In this document: one piece after another, positions 21,792-30,109 of the stretch
Layout: each line of letters opens with the position of its first letter
How positions within the stretch are numbered: the first letter of the stretch is position 1
Source of the DNA: Burkholderiales bacterium
GTDB lineage: Bacteria; Pseudomonadota; Gammaproteobacteria; Burkholderiales; Casimicrobiaceae
Length of the DNA: 36,669 nt
Assembly (NCBI GenBank): GCA_031277215.1
Contig: JAITMR010000014.1
Span: forward strand, 1-36,669
Reading direction: 5' to 3'
Notes under the pieces: model-generated
What the model was told of the DNA's origin: nothing
Databases searched by the model: none
Seen by the model: only the letters and a program-made list of their open reading frames with translations
Program-made: the position numbers and the translations under genes

Positions 21792-21941
21792 AAAGGCACG
21801 AAAGATTACCTCACGTGGAGGCGCGGAGAAAGCAAATCTCCGCGTGAATTTCTGCTGCTGCGGGTTGTTGCCTGCTGTGTTTCTTTCCAGGATACGTTAA
21901 GATACCAAAATTCTTCTGTCGCTTTTCAGTTAGCCGTTCTC

Positions 21942-22520
21942 ATGATTCTCAAACTGCCGACCGCGTTGACTTGGTTCCGGATCGTCCTGATTCCGGTATT
22001 GGTTGCGATCTATTACATACCGGAAACATGGCTGCTGCCTGAGGCGCGTAACTGGTTGGGGGCGTCGATTTTTGTTGCGGCGGCACTGACGGATTGGTTT
22101 GACGGTTATCTGGCGCGGGCGTTGGGGGCGACCAGCGCGTTTGGCGCTTTTCTCGATCCGGTGGCGGACAAGCTGATTGTGGCGGCGGCGCTGATTTTGC
22201 TGGTGCAGCTAGAACGGGCGGAATCGTATTTGGCCGTAATCATTATTGGCCGCGAGATTACGATCTCGGCATTGCGCGAATGGATGGCGCAATTGGGGCA
22301 GGTCAAGAGCGTGGCGGTGAGGATGATCGGCAAAATCAAAACGGGGGCGCAGATGGTCGCCATCACAGCGCTGTTGCTGCACGAGCCGGTGATTCCGTAT
22401 GTCTCGACGCCCTTGGTGGGGACGGTGGCATTATGGATTGCCGTTATTCTGACGTTATGGTCGATGTTCCATTATTTGCGGCTCGCCGCGCCCTACCTCA
22501 AGGGCAAACCACCGTCGTGA
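21942..22520 (+). CDS. pgsA: CDP-diacylglycerol-glycerol-3-phosphate 3-phosphatidyltransferase
   Basis: A 192-residue inner-membrane enzyme that makes phosphatidylglycerophosphate, the committed step to phosphatidylglycerol and cardiolipin. The CDP-alcohol phosphotransferase motif is complete: Asp54-Gly55-x2-Ala58-Arg59, Gly68, Asp72 and Asp76, within FDGYLARALG and FLDPVADKL. Four to six hydrophobic helices are visible. The ATG at 21942 fits the family start (MILKLPTALTWFRI). The open frame reaches back to 21738, but that part lies in the palindrome and a repeat-like region and is not homologous. The ribosome-binding site is weak. It is unrelated to its neighbours hyaC and leuA. Confidence 0.93.
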   Translation: MILKLPTALTWFRIVLIPVLVAIYYIPETWLLPEARNWLGASIFVAAALTDWFDGYLARALGATSAFGAFLDPVADKLIVAAALILLVQLERAESYLAVIIIGREITISALREWMAQLGQVKSVAVRMIGKIKTGAQMVAITALLLHEPVIPYVSTPLVGTVALWIAVILTLWSMFHYLRLAAPYLKGKPPS

Positions 22521-22578
22521 AAACAGTGAATAGCGAAGGCGCTTGCTCGCTGCCGAAAAATTCGTTAAGGTATCGCCT

Positions 22579-22695
22579 ATGCGCTGTTTTTATTCTTTCG
22601 TCTTTTCGGCAACGAATTCATCGTATGGCTTTTCAAAGCCGTTAGCCTGCCGCTTGCTCGGCGGGCTGCTTCTGCTGCGCCTTGCGCGCGCCTAA
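22579..22695 (+). CDS. Leucine-rich leader peptide upstream of leuA
   Basis: A 38-codon frame with AAGG 8 nt before its ATG. Its end reads CRLLGGLLLLRLARA: seven of the ten residues 26-35 are Leu, encoded by TTG, CTC, CTG, CTT, CTG, CTG and CTT. It stops 86 nt before the leuA start. A Leu run in a short translated frame just before the first gene of leucine synthesis is the hallmark of leu-operon attenuation, where slow decoding at low Leu-tRNA prevents termination. The N-terminal part (MRCFYSFVFSATNSS) has no evident meaning. Support is from position and composition only. Confidence 0.6.
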   Translation: MRCFYSFVFSATNSSYGFSKPLACRLLGGLLLLRLARA

Positions 22696-22756
22696 AAATT
22701 CACCCCCCTTATTGGTTGTTGCGAGTGTCTTTTCAAAAGAAAGGCGCGATGTTTTT
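22644..22756 (+). promoter_or_regulatory. Candidate attenuator of leuA
   Basis: AGCCTGCCG (22644-22652) pairs with CGGCGGGCT (22659-22667) through nine pairs including one G-U, and overlaps the first Leu codons, so a stalled ribosome would disrupt it. Downstream, CGCGCCT (22687-22693) can pair with AGGCGCG (22742-22748), followed by a TTTTT run at 22752-22756, giving a possible terminator. Its 48-nt loop contains an inner TCTTT/AAAGA hairpin. The terminator is much weaker than that of aroF, so the mechanism is less certain. Confidence 0.4.
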
Positions 22757-22772
22757 GAATATATTTCATTGA

Positions 22773-24533
<1,761 letters not shown>

Positions 24534-24572
24534 GCGACGCGAAGTCGCAAAATTTACCACCTTCTCCCCCAG

Positions 24573-24598
24573 CCCCTCTCCCGCAAGCGGGCGAGGGG
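24573..24598. repeat. Dispersed hairpin repeat (CCCGC-AA-GCGGG family)
   Basis: CCCCTCTCCCGC and GCGGGCGAGGGG pair around AA with one mismatch. Related copies occur at 17831-17848 and inside nth at 29266-29279. No T-run follows. It lies in the 192-nt leuA-dinB interval, which otherwise contains only a relative of the ATTCTGCG repeat near 24680-24711. Confidence 0.75.
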
Positions 24599-24725
24599 AG
24601 CGCACCGTGCCTTTCTTCGTGTCTTCGTGTGAAAATAATAAATTTTTTTCGCACTTTCGCGTGAAACACTTTTATCGAGATTCTGCGCCCTGCGCTATGC
24701 GCATAATGACTGATCCCTGAAAAGC

Positions 24726-25796
24726 ATGAACGACTTCTTGCAACGCAAAATCATCCATATCGACATGGATGCGTTTTACGCGGCGGTTGAAGTACGCGAC
24801 TGTCCAGCTTTGGCGGGAAGGCCTGTCGTTGTAGGTGGTGCGCCGAACAGTCGCGGCGTCGTGGCGACGGCCAATTATGAGGCGCGGCGTTATGGCATTC
24901 ATTCGGCGATGCCTGCCAGTCAGGCGTATCGGCTGTGTCCGTTTGCCGAATTCATCAAGCCGCGTTTCGAGGCTTATTTGGCGGTGTCGCGTGAGGTGAT
25001 GGCGATTTTGCATCGCTATAGCGAAAGCGTCGAACCTTTGTCGCTCGACGAAGCGTATCTCGATGTCAGCGATGCGACGGAATACCAAGGGTCGGCCACT
25101 CGCATCGCACGAGCGATCAAAGCAGATATTGTGAGGGAAGTGCGGTTGACCGCGTCGGCGGGCGTGTCATACAACAAGTTTCTAGCCAAGCTGGCGTCAG
25201 GAATGAACAAACCGGACGGCTTGACGGTGATACGACCACAGGAAGGCGCGGCATTTGTCCGCCACCTGCCTATCGGCGACTTCTACGGCATCGGCAAGGC
25301 GACCGAGACGAAAATGAAAAAACTGGGCATTCACACCGGCGCGGACTTGTTGCGTTGGAGCCAGGACGCGCTGGTGGCTCATTTCGGCAAAGCCGGTTAT
25401 TGGTATGCGTCGCTGGCGCGAGGCGAAGATCCGCGACCAGTGCGGGCGCATCGGGAGCGCAAATCGCTTGGAAACGAAATCACTTTTGCGCTCGACGTGA
25501 CCGATATCAATGTATTGCGCGAGGAGCTTTTTCGGCAACTGGCGGAGTTAATGAACAAACTCGAGCAGCGAGGATGGCAGACATACACTGTAACCGTCAA
25601 GGTAAAATACGCTGATTTTGAGCAGGTGACGCGCTCGTGGACGCACCGCCAGCCGCTTGATAGGGGCAGAGCGCAGGAGAGCATTTGCGAACTGCTGGCA
25701 CGCACGGATGCAGGCATGCGGTCGGTGCGCCTGATCGGCGTAACATTGAGTGGTTTGGCGATGACGGAGGCGTTGGCGCAAACCTCATGGTTATAA
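24726..25796 (+). CDS. dinB: DNA polymerase IV (Y-family)
   Basis: A 356-residue error-prone translesion polymerase. The catalytic carboxylates are Asp13 in IHIDMDAFYAAVE and Asp108-Glu109 in PLSLDEAYLDV. Fingers and thumb elements include GVVATANYEARRYGIHSAMP, ASAGVSYNKFLAKLASGMNKP and the helix-hairpin-helix GIGKATETKMKKLGI. The C-terminal little-finger domain includes RERKSLGNEITF. The extreme C-terminus does not show the usual QL[ST]LF beta-clamp motif; it ends LAQTSWL, so clamp contact may use another site. No SOS (LexA-type) operator is recognisable upstream. Confidence 0.96.
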   Translation: MNDFLQRKIIHIDMDAFYAAVEVRDCPALAGRPVVVGGAPNSRGVVATANYEARRYGIHSAMPASQAYRLCPFAEFIKPRFEAYLAVSREVMAILHRYSESVEPLSLDEAYLDVSDATEYQGSATRIARAIKADIVREVRLTASAGVSYNKFLAKLASGMNKPDGLTVIRPQEGAAFVRHLPIGDFYGIGKATETKMKKLGIHTGADLLRWSQDALVAHFGKAGYWYASLARGEDPRPVRAHRERKSLGNEITFALDVTDINVLREELFRQLAELMNKLEQRGWQTYTVTVKVKYADFEQVTRSWTHRQPLDRGRAQESICELLARTDAGMRSVRLIGVTLSGLAMTEALAQTSWL

Positions 25797-25828
25797 GAGG
25801 GCAAATGAAAACAACAAAGGAAACAGCA

Positions 25829-26182
25829 ATGGGCAACTGGTGTAAAAACGGGTTGGTGGCGGCAGTATTGGCAGTGGGAGTGTGCTTAATGAGCTTATCA
25901 GCGAACGCGCTGGCGATAGAGTCGGTCTTTCTGATTGATGTGCGAACACCGCAGGAGTTTTCCGAAGGGCATTTGGTGGGGGCGGTCAATATCGACTACA
26001 AGGAAATTGTCGCTAAAATCGACGGTGTGACTTCGGACAAAAATGCCCGGATTGAATTGTATTGCCGTAGTGGTCGCCGTTCGGGGATTGCGCAGAATTC
26101 GCTCAAGGAAACCGGTTATCAAAACGCGGCCAATATCGGCGGATTTGAAGCGCTGCGGCAAACACGACCGGCAACGCGGTAA
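25829..26182 (+). CDS. Periplasmic rhodanese-like sulfurtransferase (PspE type)
   Basis: A 117-residue single-domain rhodanese with an N-terminal signal peptide (hydrophobic NGLVAAVLAVGVCLMSLSANALA, cleavage probably near residue 29). The active-site loop is CRSGRRSG with catalytic Cys79, preceded by LIDVRTPQEFSEGHLVGAVNI, the usual first half of the fold. AAAGGA lies 8 nt before the ATG at 25829; an ATG at 25805 with GAGGG nearby is the alternative start and would only lengthen the n-region. It may be co-transcribed with dinB, which ends 32 nt earlier. The physiological sulfur acceptor is unknown. Confidence 0.88.
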   Translation: MGNWCKNGLVAAVLAVGVCLMSLSANALAIESVFLIDVRTPQEFSEGHLVGAVNIDYKEIVAKIDGVTSDKNARIELYCRSGRRSGIAQNSLKETGYQNAANIGGFEALRQTRPATR

Positions 26183-26326
26183 ACGGGTTATGTCAAAGAG
26201 GTTTTTCAGCCGATAATTCCAAATATCTCTTTCAAACCGCTTCCAAAAAGCGCAAGAAAAATACACGGGCACAATCTTTTACATTAAGATATTCACTTTG
26301 CTGATCATATTCATAGCCAAGGGGTC

Positions 26327-27655
26327 ATGAGCGAGACGCGCTTACCGATTCGTATCGCGTGTTCCGGACTGGGGGACCGAGACGTTTTTATCGTCCGGTC
26401 GCTGCTGCGGATTCTTGACAGTCGCCCTGGACGGCAGCCTTGGGCGTTTCAGGAAGAAGGTCAGGCTGACGTTATTATCACGCCGTCCGTTCACAAGGAA
26501 TCCGATCGGTTGCGACTGGCAGTGCGGCGCACGCCTTCGTCCCGTTTTGTTTTGACTGTGCCCAATGGCGTGAAGGTCGATCTTCTGGCGGGAATGCGGA
26601 CGGTGCATTATCCGCTGCGGGCTTCCGAACTGCTTGATTGCTTCAATCACCTGGAAAAAGAGTGGCCGTTCAACGTGGTCTCGGGAGCGGTGGGGGTTGC
26701 TGACCGCCAGACAGTGACGCCGACGCCCGAAGTGCGAACGACGACGCTACCGACAACGCAACCGCTGACACAACCGGCAACGCGCCCGACGGCGCAGCCA
26801 ACGTCGGTATGGGCTGACCCGCGGCTGTCGCAAGTTTCGCCAGACATGAGGGCGTCTCATGCGCCGACGGACCTGCGTTTGTCGCAAACGCCGTCATCGG
26901 GCTTGCACCCGTCCCAAATACCGACAGACCTGCGTTTATCGCAGCTTCCCGAGGGGCGCGTCTTAACCGTGGGGGTGACGCATGCCACCGGCAGAGGCGT
27001 GTTGTCGCATCCGGCGACGATCGGAACGCTGATGCAGGCGTTACGGTCATTGCGCAGCAGCCAGGAAGGCGAGCGTCCTCAGGGGCGAAGCATCGATGTT
27101 TTTGACCAACTGGGATGGGTTGGACGCCTGTACAACGGTCGTCGAAAAATCTATGCGTCGCGGCGTTTCATGCTCGATCGTTCGACCGAGCCTTTGGGGG
27201 GCAGGGCGTTCCAATGGAAATTCGCATTGAGCGGATTGCCGCCGCTGACAAAAAACGACGCCTTGATTGAAATAGATCTCGACCTTTTCGCGTGGCCTTT
27301 TTCGACACGTTTTTGCTATGACTTTGCAAGCCTCGATTTGCCGATCAATGCGTTGTTGCATCTCAGGCGCTGGCCGGATTTCGGTGTTCAGCCGGAATTT
27401 TCCTCGCGCTCCGGCGTTATGCTGGCGACGGCGTTGTTGACGCGGCAAACGCTGTCTCTGGCCGCGCTTCGCCGGGAATCGGAGACAAGCGAAGCCGATC
27501 TGGCTCGTTTATTAAGTGTGTGCTGGTTGAGTGGTTGGCTGCGCTGCGAACGGCAGATGCCGAAAACCTCGTCTCAAAAAACGCCTGCTGAGAAAACGGG
27601 ATTTAGCGGTATTGTGCGCAGCCTGCGCAAAGTGCTTGGCTTGTCACGGAGATAG
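26327..27655 (+). CDS. Unknown protein, first gene of a GTPase/Roadblock unit
   Basis: A 442-residue cytosolic protein that I do not recognise. Residues 1-110 (IRIACSGLGDRDVFIVRSLLRIL, VLTVPNGVKVDL, HYPLRASELLDCFNHLE) alternate strands and helices in a way reminiscent of a receiver-like or Rossmann-type fold. Residues 125-205 are a Pro/Thr/Ser/Gln-rich linker with a recurring PTDLRLSQ unit. The C-terminal half has conserved-looking helical segments (IDVFDQLGWVGRLYNGRRK, DLPINALLHLRRWPDF) and may be a winged-helix or helical domain. It is one base upstream of a Ras-like GTPase gene, so a role as regulator or effector of that GTPase is a context inference. AAGGGG lies just before the ATG. Confidence 0.75.
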   Translation: MSETRLPIRIACSGLGDRDVFIVRSLLRILDSRPGRQPWAFQEEGQADVIITPSVHKESDRLRLAVRRTPSSRFVLTVPNGVKVDLLAGMRTVHYPLRASELLDCFNHLEKEWPFNVVSGAVGVADRQTVTPTPEVRTTTLPTTQPLTQPATRPTAQPTSVWADPRLSQVSPDMRASHAPTDLRLSQTPSSGLHPSQIPTDLRLSQLPEGRVLTVGVTHATGRGVLSHPATIGTLMQALRSLRSSQEGERPQGRSIDVFDQLGWVGRLYNGRRKIYASRRFMLDRSTEPLGGRAFQWKFALSGLPPLTKNDALIEIDLDLFAWPFSTRFCYDFASLDLPINALLHLRRWPDFGVQPEFSSRSGVMLATALLTRQTLSLAALRRESETSEADLARLLSVCWLSGWLRCERQMPKTSSQKTPAEKTGFSGIVRSLRKVLGLSRR

Positions 27656-27656
27656 A

Positions 27657-28430
27657 GTGGTTCAGGAATACAAACTGTTGTTCGCCGGCGGGATGGGGGT
27701 TGGCAAGACAACCGCGATTTCCGCCGTTAGCGAAATTCCGCCAGTGTCAACGGATGTTGCCAACAGCGACCGGGAAGCGTTCGACAAGGAATTGACAACA
27801 GTAACGTTGGACTACGGCCGCATCACCTTGCCTTCGGGCGACCGATTGCGACTCTACGGAATTCCCGGGCAACAGCGTTTCAGTTTCATGTGGGCGATGC
27901 TTGAGCATGGGGCGATGGGGATGGTGCTTCTGGCCGATGCGTCACGCCCCGATCCGTTTGTCGAGCTTGACATTTTTCTTAAAGCGTTCAGCAAATTGTT
28001 AAGGACAGGGCGGGCAGTACTCGGCGTCGGGCGCTTATCGAAAAGACGCGGCGCACTTGATAAATACGTCGCCAAACTGGCGCGACGCAAGATCAAAATT
28101 CCGGTGTTTTCTGTTGATGTCCGCAAAAAGAAAGACGTGTTGCTGTTGCTTGACGCGCTGTTTACGCAGATCGAAGTGCTCGAAGAGGCGTATCGTAGTG
28201 GCGAACCTTCCGGGAAAGCGGCGCAGAGCACCTCACCTGCTGGCGATCTTGCCAATAATCCTGCGAGTGATCATGCCAATGATAAAGAGCCTGCCAAAGA
28301 CGGCGAGGCTTCCGAAAAAGTAGCTGCGAGCGCCTCACTTGCCGACGATCTTGCCAGCGGCAAAGAGCCTCCCAAAGGTGGCGTGTTTCCGGGAAAAACA
28401 GTTCAAAGCACGAATGAAACCACTGTCTAA
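27657..28430 (+). CDS. Small Ras-like GTPase (MglA / COG2229 type)
   Basis: A 257-residue protein with a GTPase domain in residues 1-185 and a disordered tail. The P-loop is GGMGVGKTT (11-19). The switch I Thr lies in TTVTLDYG (47-54). The G3 element reads YGIPGQQRF (68-75), with the usual Asp replaced by Ile as in MglA/COG2229 proteins. The G4 position, normally NKxD or TxTD, reads VGRLSKRRG, which is atypical, so nucleotide specificity may be relaxed. The tail (GDLANNPASDHANDKEPAKD and a second similar block) is acidic and Ala-rich. The GTG at 27657 has GGAG 5 nt upstream; it is one base after the previous gene's stop and overlaps the next gene by 17 nt. Confidence 0.85.
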   Translation: MVQEYKLLFAGGMGVGKTTAISAVSEIPPVSTDVANSDREAFDKELTTVTLDYGRITLPSGDRLRLYGIPGQQRFSFMWAMLEHGAMGMVLLADASRPDPFVELDIFLKAFSKLLRTGRAVLGVGRLSKRRGALDKYVAKLARRKIKIPVFSVDVRKKKDVLLLLDALFTQIEVLEEAYRSGEPSGKAAQSTSPAGDLANNPASDHANDKEPAKDGEASEKVAASASLADDLASGKEPPKGGVFPGKTVQSTNETTV

Positions 28431-28818
28431 AATACAGGCCACGGCGCTTCAGTTGAGACTGAATCACTGCTGCGCAAGGGTTCCTGAAATTCGGCTGATC
28501 CTGTTGGCGACCGTTGACGGCTTTCAACAAGTTGTTGCTGGCAGTCAGCGTGCGGACGCCGAGCTGCCGGAAAAATTTGCCGCCATCGCCAGCTCAATGA
28601 TGGCGTTAGGTGAAGCTGCCGGTAAAGAGGTTGGGTCGAAGAAGCGTCTGGAAGCCGTGGTGCTTGATCTGACAGATCTGCGGGTGATTTTACGAATGGT
28701 GGGCGGCGGCAAGCAACAGTTTGTGCTGGCCACCGTTGCCGACAGAAAAGTTAGCCTGGGTGTGTTGCTAAAAATCGTTTACGAAAACGCTCGCCTTCTC
28801 GAAGAAGCGTTGTGCTGA
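28414..28818 (+). CDS. Roadblock/LC7-domain protein (MglB-like)
   Basis: A 134-residue single-domain protein with a Roadblock/LC7-like pattern: an N-terminal helix (QATALQLRLNHCCARVPEI), strand RLILLATVDGFQQVV, helix KFAAIASSMMALGEAAGKEVG, then strands AVVLDLTDLRVILRMV and QFVLATVADRKVSLGVLL and a closing helix. In other bacteria such proteins (MglB, CvnB) bind Ras-like GTPases and can act as GTPase-activating proteins. The 17-nt overlap with the GTPase gene indicates translational coupling and supports a direct partnership. Confidence 0.82.
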   Translation: MKPLSKIQATALQLRLNHCCARVPEIRLILLATVDGFQQVVAGSQRADAELPEKFAAIASSMMALGEAAGKEVGSKKRLEAVVLDLTDLRVILRMVGGGKQQFVLATVADRKVSLGVLLKIVYENARLLEEALC

Positions 28819-29133
28819 ACAGAAATCAGAAGTCTTGATCACATCAGGAGCAACGATTTGTAATTCGCACTCAGTCGGATCGTGGGCTGTTGGACGGCGA
28901 ACAGACCTTGTTCAAGGCGCTGTCGGGAGAACAATCGTCAAGTTGGGTGGGCTTGCCGACACCAAGCGCACAGGGCGTCCTGAATGGGAAAAGTTGTTGC
29001 AAGAGCAGCTTAATGGCTTTCGATTCGCCAAGATTTTGGCTTCGGAGATGTGATATAGAGACAGTTTGAAAAGGGGCTTTTCCTTCGCGCTTTCGCATGA
29101 GGTATTCTTTGCGGTAAAAACAGGAAGATAACC
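28819..29133. other. Interval with a doubtful small frame
   Basis: The 315 nt between the Roadblock gene and nth contain a 72-codon frame (28835-29053, plus strand, TTG start) ending IVKLGGLADTKRTGRPEW and LLQEQLNGFRFAKILASEM. It has no proper ribosome-binding site before the TTG, and an AGGAG at about 28847-28851 is not followed by a usable start in this frame. It may be the remnant of a longer gene. A TATTCT near 29102-29107 could be the -10 box for nth. Confidence 0.3.
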
Positions 29134-29961
29134 ATGGCAACGAAAAAATCACCTTCTTCCTCCTATTTTTGTCCGGCGCAGGGTTCTCGCTTCTGCGGTA
29201 ATGACGGGGAGAAGGGGGAGAGTCAAGCGGGGGCGAGGGGTGTCAGCGCATCGAAGAAGCTGCATTCCCGCAAGCGGGAGAATGGAGAAAAACAAGCAGG
29301 AGAGGGGAAGAAAGCATCCGGCGAGATGACACCGACTCAACGCCGCCGTTTTTTCGAGCGGCTGGCAGAGGCTGATCCGCATCCGTCAACGGAGCTTGAT
29401 TACAAAACGCCGTTTGAGTTGTTGGTCGCTGTCTTGCTGTCGGCGCAGGCGACCGACAAGAGCGTTAACAAGGCGACGCCGCCGTTGTTCAAAGCGGCGA
29501 ACACGCCAGAAAAAGTTCTGGCGCTGGGCGAAGAGGGATTGGTTCCCTATATTCAGACGATTGGTTTGTTTCGCAGCAAGGCGCGGCACATTATCGGGCT
29601 GTGCGAACAGTTGTTGCGTGAGCATCGAGGTAAGGTGCCGTCGTCGCGTGAGGCGCTGGAAAGGTTGCCGGGGGTCGGTCGCAAAACCGCCAATGTTGTT
29701 CTGAACGTCGCTTTCGGCGAGCCGACCATCGCGGTCGATACGCACATTTTCCGCGTCGCCAATCGGACGGGGCTGGCTGCGGGCAAAAACGTGCTTGAGG
29801 TCGAGCAGGCGTTGCTGAAAAACGTCCCGAAAGCATTTTTACAGCATGCACATCACTGGCTGGTTTTGCACGGGCGCTATGTGTGTATGGCGCGGCGACC
29901 GCGTTGCCCGGAATGTGTTGTTGGCGGTCTTTGCCTGTATCTTGGCAAAACCGTTTTGTGA
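29134..29961 (+). CDS. nth: Endonuclease III with repeat-derived N-terminal extension
   Basis: A bifunctional DNA glycosylase/AP lyase that removes oxidised pyrimidines. Residues 65-275 are a complete endonuclease III. Numbered from Met65 the catalytic Lys120 (LPGVGRKTANVVLN) and Asp138 (VDTHIFRV) and the [4Fe-4S] cysteines 187, 194, 197 and 203 fall at exactly the E. coli positions, and the length (211) is identical. The first 64 residues are extra: they are Ser/Gly/Lys-rich and partly encoded by intergenic repeats (see 29198-29279). AGGAAG lies 8 nt before the ATG at 29134, whereas Met65 (29326) has no good ribosome-binding site, so I keep the long start but regard Met65 as a real alternative. 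Confidence 0.92.
   Translation: MATKKSPSSSYFCPAQGSRFCGNDGEKGESQAGARGVSASKKLHSRKRENGEKQAGEGKKASGEMTPTQRRRFFERLAEADPHPSTELDYKTPFELLVAVLLSAQATDKSVNKATPPLFKAANTPEKVLALGEEGLVPYIQTIGLFRSKARHIIGLCEQLLREHRGKVPSSREALERLPGVGRKTANVVLNVAFGEPTIAVDTHIFRVANRTGLAAGKNVLEVEQALLKNVPKAFLQHAHHWLVLHGRYVCMARRPRCPECVVGGLCLYLGKTVL
29198..29279. repeat. Intergenic-type repeats inside the 5' part of nth
   Basis: AATGACGGGGAGAAGGG at about 29200-29216 matches 17764-17780, and TCCCGCAAGCGGGA at 29266-29279 matches the hairpin core at 17831 and 24579. At the other sites these repeats are non-coding. Here they are read through in frame with nth, giving residues such as CGNDGEKG and HSRKREN. Confidence 0.7.
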
Positions 29962-30109
29962 TAGAGTGCTATATGAAGGCTTCGTAAATTGTAAAGCGAG
30001 GGTAAATGGCCGTTAGTTAGCGTGACACATCCATACGTTCGCTTAAAATTGAACGCCTGAGTTATGACTATCATGAAATCATGCCTGACAACCTCAACGA
30101 GGAGGGATC

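Noticed and set aside
21738..21941. N-terminal extension of pgsA
   Set aside because: It translates the 55-nt palindrome and repeat-like DNA; the family start matches ATG 21942.
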